From positions 16,802,001-16,866,000 of the forward strand of contig JAMPIQ010000002.1 of assembly GCA_024699855.1 (NCBI GenBank): a stretch of 64,000 nt of DNA. The letters run 5' to 3'. The DNA comes from Aphelenchoides besseyi (taxonomy: Eukaryota > Nematoda > Chromadorea > Rhabditida > Aphelenchoididae). A program made the translations under genes and the position numbers. Numbering within the stretch: position 1 is the first letter of the stretch; each line of letters starts with the position of its first letter. The notes below the pieces were generated by a model. That model worked only from the letters and a program-made list of their open reading frames with translations. It ran no database searches and was not told the origin of the DNA. Shown piece after piece: positions 54,344 through 64,000 of the stretch.

Positions 54344-54826
54344 CCGACCAAGTGCCTCGCCTACGGAGCTTGAGGCCTCAATTCCACAATTTTCTTAATT
54401 CACACTGTCATGTTGTAGTTTAGAAATGTTATGTGAGTAGTTCCGCATAGCATGTAGTGAAATTTAGTTATAAACATGACAAGGTTCAATTGGTTGTTGA
54501 TTGGAAAGAAACTAAAACAACTCGATATAATAGTCGTGAGTTCGTTCAAGCAACAATCAAATGGTCTGAAGTCAAATCAACTGCTAAGCTTAATGGCAGC
54601 TGAGATCTCAACAAAGCTCGTTCACAAAACAATGTGCAGTGAATTGAATTTATTTACGAAAAACAGAAAGAACAACTCGTATGAATAAAAGGAGTACGGA
54701 GAGATCGATCCATAGAGAAAAAGAACCAAAAGATTACTGACTTGAAACTCGTCGAAACAATTTGACTTCAAAGCGACGGACTGAAACAAATCATTCACTC
54801 AACAGTTGAAGTCTCGCTGGCACTTA

Positions 54827-55835
54827 CTAGTTCAAAATCGGCGCTGGTGGCGATAGCGGAAGACTGTCAGGTAAAGGGATGTGAGGATAAAATGCTTGCG
54901 GTTGCATTTGACCCATGAAATAGGGATCGTAAGTTGGACAAAACGGTTGAGGTGGTGGATAAGCAAAAATGTTAGGAGGCCATTGAGTCGGAGCGTTCGG
55001 AAACCAATTTCCGGTCCATTGAGCAGGTGATGGCGAAGTGTAGAAGCCCGAATCGGGGGTCGGTATTTGAAGATTCAATTGAACATCGTTGTTCCATTGA
55101 ACTGCTGTTGAGTTTACAGCCTGTGATTCAGCAGGGGCAATTTTTTTGCTGCTTTCCTGCAAATGACATTTAAAAGAAAAACGTTTCGACTTTCACCTCA
55201 ACCTTCGATTGTCGCTCTTTGCGTTGAACATGACGATGTTGACAAAGAGCGCCGTTCGAGCAACGACCCAGTTGTGAGAATTGAGAACAAATGCGGCCCA
55301 TTGATTGTCTAAACGAAACAATTGAATGAAACCAACGATTCGAACTTACTGCGGATTTCGAAGTTCGTGTTCTCCGTGAGCAAAATCGCAACGATCTCCG
55401 AACTTACAGTTGTTAGTTTGCCACAATTTGCAGATGGCAGTCTTGTAGCGATCATCTCGATTGATATAGAATTGAGTGTTAATGAACTGACGTTGCGGAT
55501 ACCAACGACAGATATTCTGCACCTTCCTAAACACCATTGAAAGAATGAGAACACGTTTGATTGCAACTCACGGCTTCTCGTTCTGCATCCCATCACCTGC
55601 GCCATTGACCACTGACTGACCTTTCTGATCGTCGTTCCCGCCTCCCAACTCGTCTTTTTTCTCGCCATAATCGTTGTTTTGACTGCCGTGACTATGTGGA
55701 AGACGAGGGTTTCTACTGAAATGAAAAGAATCGATTACGTTTACTATCTCGATTTTACCTCACGGACTCCGAGTTGTTGTAAACTCGAGAGGCATTACGA
55801 AACGGACCTGGGGCTTTTTGAAAACTTCCGTTCAT
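54827..55835 (-). CDS. CCCH zinc-finger RNA-binding protein (TIS11/MEX-like)
   Basis: Probable post-transcriptional regulator binding AU-rich mRNA. Exons 55835-55759, 55715-55572, 55526-55350, 55308-55197, 55156-54827, about 280 residues. Two CCCH fingers: DRYKTAICKLWQTNNCKFGD (continuing RCDFAHGEHEL) and GRICSQFSQLGRCSNGALCQ (then HRH). Finger 1 is preceded by YKTAICK, as in the TTP/MEX-5/PIE-1 class, but has seven rather than eight residues between its first two cysteines. Finger 2 is C-x8-C-x5-C-x3-H. The rest is low complexity: a Gly/Asn/Gln-rich N-terminal half starting MNGSFQKAPGPFRN, and a Pro-rich tail with NIFAYPPPQPF ending SPPAPILN. Nematodes use this class in germline and early embryo. 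Confidence 0.85.
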
Positions 55836-56998
55836 CGCCTAAAAGATCAAAATCAGAACTTGAAGACGCTCAAATCGATTTGTAATCACGACAACAAAAA
55901 CAACTCTAAGACTCCATTTCTGCGCCGACCGTTTTGCTTTCCGTTGCAATTCACTCGTTTGACCGTCAGTTTCACGATCGCTAAGGGAGTCAGAACGAAA
56001 AAGTGACGAGAGAGTGTGTGTACAGTAAGTCCAAAAGAAGAGTTCGTTTCTTCTTCGGTTTGGCGGGCGATTTGTTTTCCGGTTTTTCGATTCGAATTTG
56101 CTGATTGTTTTCAATTAACAAGCAATTGAGCTCGCTTTAGCCAATACAAGGAAGGCGAACAGCATCAAGAGATGAACCCACAGTTAAGCGAATGCAAAGT
56201 CGATGTCAGTAGACTGGAAACCGAACTCGATTATCTGCTAGTCGAGAACGACTGTTGAACGCAAAATCAAAACGTCGAAACGAGAGTTGAAAACCGTGAA
56301 TCGATTTCCAAACTCTCAACACGAAAACCAGACGAACGTTCAGAACGAAACAACTTCCGAATCATTGTTATTAGCTTGAAAGATGAGCATTTAACCAACT
56401 AGCTCTCTCATCGGCATTTATCGGACAACAATTAATCCATGTGTTCGGTCTACTGTTCTAATAATCGATCTCAATGATTTCAACTTTGCTAAGGTTCTTA
56501 TTGTTCTAATTTTGTCAAGCTTTTTAAATGTCCAGAACCTTTTTTCTTATGTTCTTCGACGAGATGTTTAAAGTGACATCAAACAGATTATACTTCTTCA
56601 GATGATGTCAAAAATAGTATACAAAATGATTCTATTTGCTCAAACTTTCCCTTAAATAGACGAAGATTATTTCACAAAATTTGCTAAAATTCTTGTAATT
56701 TCAGCGTATTCGAAGCTTCAAACGCCAACGCAAATTTCCACATTTTAATATCGTCTTATAGTCCTACGATGCCGAAGGCATTTTAATGATCTGCACAATG
56801 TTTGTGCAGATTTCGGCGACACGTTGTAACAGCGATATGAATCGGAAATCGCCGTTGGCCATTTGGACTATTTGGGAGGGCGTTTCAACGATACAAGTCG
56901 TATAAAAACCTTAACATCGACATCCATCTTTTCATTCCTTTCAAACTGTCGTTTAGTCGACATTTCTTGTGACATTACGCTCTGTACCATTGAGAAGC
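55836..56998. other. Divergent promoter region between CCCH gene and flp-11
   Basis: No coding exon recognised. It must hold the 5' regulatory DNA of both flanking genes. I see no clear TATA box or repeat. Confidence 0.45.
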
Positions 56999-57471
56999 AT
57001 GTCCAGTAGTTGTCTTCTGTTCGTATTCTCCATTATCGCCGTTGTCTTCATTGCTTCGTGCACAGAGCAATATAGCGACGATGATATGGGGTAAGTTCAT
57101 GTAATCAATTGAGTAAACTTCTAAAACACAACCGCAAACTTAAGAATAAAATATTACTCTTAATTACAAGCATTCTTTGCAGTTTGGAGAAACGATCGTT
57201 GCGTAATGCGATGGTGCGATTTGGACGCTCGAACATGAGAAACGCTCTCGTGCGGTAGGTTCTACACCATTTCCGTATAAGAATTTGTTTAAGTTTTGGC
57301 AAGCGATCCGAATTGCCACCAGACTATGGACTTGAAGCCAAACGCTCAAACGCCCCGGAACCGTTGATTCGATTCGGTCGTTCAAGCGGACGTCCAACCG
57401 AATCGTTGCACGATTTGATTGACACCTGGCAAAAGATGGAAATGGCGTACAACGATCGCATCAACGCCTAA
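56999..57471 (+). CDS. flp-11: FMRFamide-like neuropeptide precursor, flp-11-like
   Basis: Prohormone cut at basic residues and amidated to give neuropeptides. Exons 56999-57090, 57183-57254, 57294-57471. Signal peptide MSSSCLLFVFSIIAVVFIAS. Processing then yields SLRNAMVRF-amide, SNMRNALVRF-amide (the intron splits its VRFG), an acidic non-amidated spacer SELPPDYGLEA, and SNAPEPLIRF-amide; each amidated peptide is followed by Gly and Arg or Lys-Arg. The series of two xMRNALVRF-type peptides, an acidic spacer and a NAPxPxxRF peptide matches the C. elegans FLP-11 precursor in order. There FLP-11 is released by the RIS neuron to promote sleep-like quiescence; a role here is inferred. The C-terminus is a non-peptide tail. 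Poly(A) signal AATAAA at 57686-57691. Confidence 0.93.
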
Positions 57472-57921
57472 ACTGTTGAGCTGTTTCGTCATTCAACTTC
57501 GTCACGCCTTTCCCACTCTTCCGTTCTCAATAGCAGCAGCAACGAAAATGTTTTCGAACCTCCAAACCGTCTTAAATTGTCGTGAATTATAATCGAACCG
57601 TTCTCACAAGCCAAAAACACCGCCCTAAAAGGAGAGTTGTTGTAAGCCCCGTCTCAATTTATATGCGATTTTGATTGTTGTGCTAAATAAATTCTTGTGA
57701 AAATGATTCTATTCATCAACCAATCCTGATATCATACATTAAGATCAGATCTCTGGTTTGGTGTCTTGAAGAAATGAACAAATCGACAACAACAACAAGT
57801 TCGTCGATTTGCATATTAAGGATTGTGAAAATTGACTGTCCAAAGTCTTTTAGTCATTAGACGTTTTGAATTCGGTTTAGTCGGTGGCCTTCTTTTTGAA
57901 ACATTTGGCTTGTGATTGGGG

Positions 57922-59838
57922 ATGTTGGAAGAGAGCGACGAAAAGGAATACGATGGAAAAGAGAAAGGAAGTCCGACGTGGGAAGAAGCTGAGGTCTGAC
58001 ATCTAAGTCTCAATAAACGGTTAATTTTCTGACTTCAGGCCTTTTTCAAGGAAGTTTCTAGTCGTCGCATCAAACTGTTGAACACGTCCGTACGCTCGAA
58101 AACGTTGGGAACCGCCGAAATTCGTGGCTCTCCTGCACCGTTTCCCAAAGGTACAGTGATTGCTCAACGCTTCACCGTTCTCAAGTACTGCAAGAACGGC
58201 GAGTCACGTTTACCCAACAGTTTTGTTCACTTATGTTGGCGCAATGACAGAAGAATGACCGCTGTAAAGATTGGACGTGTCGATTTGAAGTCTGCAGATC
58301 ACACGTTTGACAGCGTCTATCGTGAGTTATTGGTTTGGAGCGAACTCGAACCGTGGTTTCCGCTTCGTTATTTCAATCCACCAGACGTTGAACCAAAATT
58401 GGATCCTCGTGGCTTGTCGTTTCCAGCACTTGGATTTAGTATGCAAGACCTTATGGTAACTTTTATATAAATTCAAACTAATGAACAGTTTGCAGGACAG
58501 ATTCACTGTTTTGCCAATTGGCTTGTGTCTGATAGCTGCTCTTGATTCGTTGTGTGCGTTGAAGCAATTGCATGACATCGGATTCGTTCATCGTCAAGTT
58601 CGTCCACGTCATTTGTGTGTTGGATGGAGGGCCGGTGGTACCTCAATCAACAGCGTGTATTTGATCGATTTGTCACAAGCAACGTAAGTAAGTTTAACAT
58701 TTTAAACGATCTTGCGATTTTCGTCGTTACGTCCATTTTCCACCGGATCCTCAAATTCCGTTCATTCCACACAAGCCCGATCTGTTTTACGATTCGACGG
58801 ATGTGATCAAAGGAAAACCGTATACTCGTCGAGATGATCTTCTTTCCTGGCTCTACACCGTGAGTTATCAGGTTAGACAAAAGAATGGATTAATAGAGTT
58901 TAGATCTTGGCAATGCGTGGTTGTGCTTTTTGGCGCAAATTTAAGGGCGATCAATTGACGAAAATCAAAGATGAGAGCGGTGCTGATCGTTTGGTTGTCG
59001 GTTTTGCACGTCCGATTGGTTCGGTCCTAGCAACTGTTTTGCAATACCTGCGTACTCTTCATCCTCATGCAAAACCGGACTATGCGTTCTTGATGCAGTA
59101 AGAGGAATGCAAGAATATCCCATTGTTTTCTTTCAGAAGCATTGTTTCGGCCTTGTCGAGTTTCTGCCGACAAGGCATTCCTGGAGCTTTGCCGGAGAAG
59201 CAAATGCATGTATTCAAGATGCAAAATTTCGAAACGCAAACTCCACAGGTAAGTTCGCGTTACTGATACGAAATTATTTATACGTTTCAGGAAGAAATCA
59301 TGGCACTTCGTTACAAGCTCATTTTCCAACCACAATGTTTCACGTATTTGGATGAAGTTTACGAGCGTGTTCGAGTTTGTTTATATCACTAGCCCTCTTC
59401 TTGAATGTCGTTTTTACAGGAAAAAAGTGTGGCACCATGTCTTTCGTATTGGTTTACTGTGATGAGCACAAAAAAGCACGATCAAATGTATCGTCGCATT
59501 GACGAACGAATGAAGATCCCGACGGAATGGCCTGACATCTTGGAGGATCCGGTTTTTCCAAAACAATCTGTAAGTTTACAGCTAAAGATTTGTTCTGCTA
59601 CTCTTTCTTAGGTGGATATCGTTGAACATGAGGTCAACAAAAAGAAAGACAATGCAAAAATTGCGGAGAAGAAGAATAAGGAAAAGGAGAAAAAGGTGAA
59701 GTATGGAAATAATCCGTCGACTAACGTAAGTCCACAACCACCTGACTTGTGATTTTTGTTCTTTAGCCGGAGAAATCTCCAATACCACGTAAATCAAAGA
59801 GGAAGCACGGTGAAGTCAAAGCTATGGCCAAGGAATGA
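57922..59838 (+). CDS. CK1/TTBK-type pseudokinase, splice site damaged
   Basis: Nematode protein-kinase-like protein of the casein kinase 1/tau-tubulin kinase branch, predicted inactive. Starts MLEESDEKEYDGKEKG at 57922; exons 57922-57993, 58039-58455, 58495-58683, then from about 58727 onward with short introns. AVKIG keeps the beta-3 lysine. The catalytic loop reads FVHRQVRPRHLC, with Gln instead of the HRD aspartate, and the DFG region is IDLSQA. So phosphotransfer is unlikely. TRRDDLLSWLYTV and ILAMRGCAFW match the following helices. A C-terminal domain with WPDILEDPVF and a Lys-rich tail ends at 59838. At about 58720 the reading expects TTTTCAG but shows TTTTCG, so one base may be lost; the gene may be decaying or the assembly wrong. 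Without it the frame cannot be joined canonically. Confidence 0.78.
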
Positions 59839-60295
59839 ATTTTGTACCGTGCAGATATTCTGTGAAAAGTTGAAATCAAAAATAAACGTTGCATTTGTAT
59901 GCTTTGTTGTCTACGCTGTTTAGTTCACAAGCAAATTGCATCTCTATGCTTCGTTAGAAGCTAGAAACAAAAAGGAGTATGTCCAAATAGCCGGTACGAT
60001 AGGTAAATGGAATGTAAAGATTTCTGGAAACCGACATAGTTGGTCATTGGTTAATACTGACGACCCGAGCATGTAGTTTTGAGCGTAAAAGTTCTTAGGT
60101 ATTTTGCCGTTTAATTTGTTAGCACTTTGAATATTCACTTTTTGTTCGGCATTTCGAGCTCCAGAAAGTTTAATTTCCGCGTTTTAATCGCGTGCTTTTG
60201 AAATTTTCGTTCTTCGCAAACCTTCTCATTTCTTTTTTAGTTGAATACTTCGATCAAAAGTTCTTTCTTGCTCGTCAAATTTCGGACACTGTTGT
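59839..60295. other. Intergenic; nothing recognised
   Basis: Minus-strand open frame 59944-60138 shows no motif. A TTTTTTAG at 60231-60238 could be an acceptor of the ubiquitin-like remnant. Confidence 0.4.
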
Positions 60296-61105
60296 AAATC
60301 CCTTGATTTGGAATCTATCACACTTGACGTAAGTCTGCTATTTAAGTTGCTATTTAGATCGCTTTACTTTCAGATTAAAATAGCGGATAAAATTGACGAA
60401 GTCAAAGCGAAGATCCAGATCGTCGATTTTACTGGTAAGTTCGATCCTCAGTAGTCGTGATATTTCTCTTGTATTTCAGACAAACGGCTAGATGACACTG
60501 GAACTCTGAGTGACCAGAACATCGAGGAATTTCTATTTGATCGTTTGCGGTGAAATGAAGATCGTTGTGGAGACGATGACTCTAAAGACAATAACTATTG
60601 AAGTGAGTATCTGTTTCTCTGACTTGAATTCAAACTCTGGTTTTGGGCAAGTTCATCAGACATCGTCGCGCATTTGAAGGCTGCAATTCAAGCCAAATTC
60701 GACCTTTCATCAGACGAACAATTTTTGTTTTTCCGTCGTAAGCTTTAAGTTATAAGTTCGAAGATTAACCTCCGCATTTTAGAAAGAATATCCAGAGACG
60801 GTCATCTTAAGCTCTTAGATTATGGCATCCAATACTACTCCCCCACTTTGTCTCTTTATCATCAACGTGAAATAGGACTGGCGATACAGCTGGGGGAAAA
60901 ATGGCGCCGAGAATTTCTGGCTATATGAAAATGATGTACAAACGAGTTTTTGAAAAAACCACAAATTTGGAACTACGCGCAGAGTTGGAAAAACAAATCA
61001 GTCGTCTAAAAGATCAACTTGAAATTAGGTCTGAGAATTAGGATCAAAAGATTCAGGAGAGGGTTACTCTTCCTTCGGGTTTGCGTAGACGCCGTGGACA
61101 TTGAT
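60296..61105 (+). pseudogene. Decayed tandem ubiquitin-like repeats
   Basis: Two head-to-tail ubiquitin-like units with introns. Unit 1: KSLDLESITLD (to 60328), IKIADKIDEVKAKIQIVDFT (60374-60434), DKRLDDTGTLSDQNIEEFLF (from 60480), ending DRLR and TGA where ubiquitin has RLRGG. Unit 2 begins one base later: MKIVVETMTLKTITIE (60555-60602), SSDIVAHLKAAIQAKFDLSS (60653 on), then ISRDGHLKLLDYGIQYYSPT (about 60783-60845). Ubiquitin positions are clear (KTITLEV, DTIENVKAKIQ, DGRTLSDYNIQ). Unit 1 lacks about 14 residues around DQQRLIFAGK, and the unit 2 intron at 60602 does not rejoin in phase. Downstream, MAPRISGYMKMMYKRVFEK (from 60901) is an open coiled-coil-like stretch ending at about 61040. 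Either a relic of polyubiquitin or a fast-evolving UBL gene that I misjoined. Confidence 0.6.
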
Positions 61106-62857
61106 GTAAATCGAGTTTTACTATCAAGGTTTTCTTACTTTAAACTCTTTTTTTGTAATTTTCAACTCAGTGTAATTGTAAGATAAACACGGGTTATCAA
61201 CTTTGCTGTGTCTAATTAGTGAGAATTTTGTTGTCAATGTTTAATGTCTACGCCATTGGTAGATCTCTAATCTTAAATTTAAGATGTTTGGAACAAGGCT
61301 CTGAACGCCATTTACTCTCTTCCGGTTTCAAAAAACCATGAAAAGTGAGATTTCGAATAACGAAACGGTTATAGTTGTCAGATTGTTATGAAACTTTGGG
61401 GTTATAGGTATGATGACCTATTGAATATTTGGTACAAATTTCAAAGAAAACTGTTAAGAAACTATCGAAAAAAGGGTAGTCAAAACTTTTGTCTACTAGT
61501 GTGTGTTGTAAAGAAAGTAATAGATTCAATTAGATGACCATCAAAACGCTTGTAAATTCCATATTCTTTCACTAAACAAAGTGGTTCGCTTACTGCTACA
61601 ACACGAAGATCTTTTTGTGAAAGAACTCGGAAATTACTGCAACGAGCAACGTTTTTTTGCAAAATAGGTGTGAAGGTCGCTCTTATCGAACGCAGCCGAT
61701 CGTCGTGGATTAGCGAGTGAGCGTTGCGCAAGTAAAAGAAATCTCAAAAATTGAAAGTCCGATTGCTATTACGTTTATGATCGATGCAATGAAAGTGTTA
61801 ATTTTGCATCTAGGTGTATGATTAGCATTTGACATCTTGTTTCTTTTGCTCTAATTCGATACCCAAATGGTTGATCTAAAGCCTCTTTTTTTTAACTAAT
61901 TACCGCCGCATATTTTGCGTCGTCAAGATTTCTGCGCACTTACCTGAGTACCGAAATACCGTCGACCTTGTGCACTGGCACACACTATTTGGGGCGGACA
62001 CGACAAATGAGAGCCCGACCCAAGAAGACAAGTCGGATGGTGATCATCCGCCGCTGCAGCGTGTTCGTCGTGGCATCAAAACAAAAAAGTATCGGAGCAT
62101 TTTAGTCGAGAAACAGAAAACTTTCGTTGTAAATGATTGTTTCGTTTTCAACTGCGCAAAAATGTTCAGTTCTTTTGAATTACCTTCCGATCTTTTTGTT
62201 GATTGCAATGACGTGATTTTTTGAATGGAAGACTATCCCGCAGAAAGCGCATTGGCCAAGAACATTCGGTTATTAGAACAATCGATCCAAGTGTCTTTCA
62301 ATTACCTGCTGAGTTCGGCATATTTGCATATGCGTTTTTGGTTTCCAGCACCGCGTTTGTCAGTCATCGGTCATTTTCTCGTTCGCGCGACCATCGCACG
62401 TGATGGCTTACGATCGTTTATTGCCGGTTGGACGATACGACAAAAAGCATTTGGAGCTTTTTGACAGCTCAAACGAGCTTATGACGAACATTCTGATTTG
62501 AACTCGATCGAAGTAGATCAATTGGCCACTCCAACGTTGAATGGTCCGATAATATTGCAACGTGTTTTACCAATTTTCGCCTCCTCATGTTTGCGCATTC
62601 TCACTCGAGTGCGCGATAAAACCAGTGATTTTGTTGTTCTAACAAGACGTAAAGGACGTTTCTCTTTTGTACGTTTTTTTTCTTATTTTGGCGTCTTTGT
62701 CAATTCACGCTCCATTGCAAAACGATTCCGAAAATGTTGTTCGTGAATTGACATTTTACGTTTTCTTATTGAACTGCACGTTTCAGCTTTGAGTCTTGAG
62801 GGTTTTGGATACCAGTTGGAACGGTACTTCTGACAACGGCAGAGCTCATCGACTGCG
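61106..62857. other. 1.75-kb stretch without recognised gene
   Basis: Plus-strand 62225-62464 (ATG at 62225, MEDYPAESALAKNIRLLEQS) is open for 79 codons and might be an exon, but there is no splice partner or family. Otherwise nothing. Confidence 0.35.
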
Positions 62858-64000
62858 ATGGCTGCTCCGTATCTCTTGTCCTGTAGTGCAATTTTTGCGT
62901 TGGTTGGTCTTGCACTTGTTGGGATTGCAGGTTTCACGGACAATTGGTCGGAGTTCACGGTCGGTGTTCTTTCGCTTCGAATTCATTTGCGTTTCTGTCA
63001 TTCCATTCGCAACAACCTCTTTTGATAGTCAATTTCACGCGCTTATGATTTCGATTTGCGTACCACAACAAAGGGAAGCTGAGTGTTCGGATGGTGACGA
63101 CACGATCACTTTTACCGCATACACTCGAACGTTGTATAAGACGAGCGGAATCAGAGCAATCAGAAAAAAACTCACCAAAAGATTTGCGTGCTGATTAGAC
63201 GCTGTTGGCAATTTTTACATCGGAATTCTAGCGGCGATCGCGCCTTGACCTTCTTTTGGGTCAAATTCTTTTGGCGATAAGTGCGGCGTTTTATTACCGA
63301 AGTTATGAAGCACATCAAAAAGATAGTAAACGTTGAAAAAACATAGTTTGAACAACATTTGCTTCGCAATAAAACTCATTTTATTCGTAAGAGTTTTCAA
63401 GTAATCACTTTGACTATTTCAGGTGAATCGTCAGGCCTTGTACACGAACGTAAAGAAGACCGCAGATCTGAACGATCAAATCTACTTCAGTCGAAGCTAC
63501 GGTCTCTATCTTGTCTGCTTTCCTAATGAAGTGCCATCCGGTAAGTTTGAATATTCGTCTTTATAATTGACAGAAGACTTTTATCTAAACATTAGATGAC
63601 TGCAAAACTGATTGAATTGACATTTAGGGAGTAACAGTTTCTCAAAGTTTTCATCGCATTGTGCCTGGAACAAAGATTTTTTCCCCGATGAAAAGACCTA
63701 CGACCGTTACAACGCTGTTCAGAAACAACGAGTCTACTTTTTGCGATCACTTGTTGGAAGCTACTTTGCTGGATTCGTTCTTGGAGTACTTGCATTGGTC
63801 ACTGGTGCAATCGGATGTTTTAAACCAAGCTCCAGAATGACGCTTTGCACCGGCTTCATCTTTATGTTTGCAAGTGAGACAACTACATAGAATTCAACAA
63901 GTGTCATTGTTCTTTAGGCATTTTGTTGGCTGTTAGCATGGGTCTTTGGCATTACAACCAATATGTTGAGCGACGTGTTCTCGATGTCTATCCTTTCTAT
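62858..64000 (+). CDS. Tetraspan membrane protein, claudin/TMEM178-like (partial, 3' end outside)
   Basis: Four-pass membrane protein of the PMP22/claudin-like fold; nearest impression is TMEM178, but I cannot exclude another nematode claudin-like group. Exons 62858-62959 (MAAPYLLSCSAIFALVGLAL, first membrane segment, ending FTDNWSEFT), 63423-63540, 63628-63873 and 63918 to the window end. Long first outer loop with SRSYGLYLVCFPNEVPSG (the YGLYxxC pattern resembles the claudin-like W-GLW-C motif) and a second cysteine in SSHCAWN. Membrane segments 2 and 3: SYFAGFVLGVLALVTGAI and GFIFMFAGILLAVSMGLW. Phases match at all joints. The 463-nt first intron is long for this window. Function not predictable. 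Confidence 0.78.

Noticed and set aside
62225..62464. Weak resemblance to a ferritin helix (FNYLLSSAYLHM)
   Set aside because: No ferroxidase residues and no continuing ferritin exon in any frame.

Overview
The window is nuclear DNA of an animal, almost certainly a nematode. Genes are split by many very short introns (mostly 35-60 nt) with GT donors and TTTCAG-like acceptors. There is an flp-11-type FMRFamide-like neuropeptide precursor, an SH2 kinase and a tyrosine phosphatase of the kinds expanded in nematodes, and a likely operon with a trans-splice-like acceptor. The species and clade cannot be fixed from the sequence. Exon coordinates are my own reading of splice sites and frames; no alignment or RNA evidence was available.

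Region by region. 1-2.1 kb: 5' part of an SH2 tyrosine kinase (-) and an orphan gene (+). 3.0-4.2 kb: a broken MCM2 copy (-). 5.25-7.4 kb: a TMEM185-like membrane protein and a RABL3-like GTPase, spaced like an operon (+). 7.6-9.65 kb: a myristoylatable carboxylesterase (-) with GATA sites upstream. 11.35-18.04 kb: a recent head-to-tail repeat of about 2.98 kb. It carries the 3' end of the neighbouring SLC17 transporter, a small unknown gene, a motif array and a truncated integrase-type transposase. 17.5-19.6 kb: the complete SLC17 gene (-). 21.1-23.9 kb: TMEM115 and an ABHD14-like hydrolase (-). 23.9-31.6 kb: no recognisable gene. 31.6-35.6 kb: a K-Cl cotransporter (+). 39.4-45.4 kb: an MRP-type ABC transporter (+) with two alternative exons of identical length. 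45.65-47.66 kb: a coiled-coil protein of unknown function (-). 48.6-49.5 kb: a small homeobox gene (-). 51.5-52.9 kb: a tyrosine phosphatase (-). 53.4-54.1 kb: a large inverted repeat with tRNA-like promoter boxes. 54.8-55.8 kb: a CCCH zinc-finger protein (-). 57.0-57.5 kb: flp-11-like (+). 57.9-59.8 kb: a CK1/TTBK-type pseudokinase with a damaged splice site (+). 60.3-61.1 kb: decayed ubiquitin-like repeats (+). 62.9 kb to the end: a tetraspan membrane protein running out of the window (+).

Apart from the TMEM185-RABL3 pair there is no functional cluster; these are separate household, transport, signalling and neuronal genes. The most unusual parts are the transposase-bearing tandem repeat that copied the tail of SLC17, the equal-length exon pair in the MRP gene, the tRNA-like inverted repeat, and three decaying sequences (MCM2, ubiquitin repeats, kinase) in different states of breakage.
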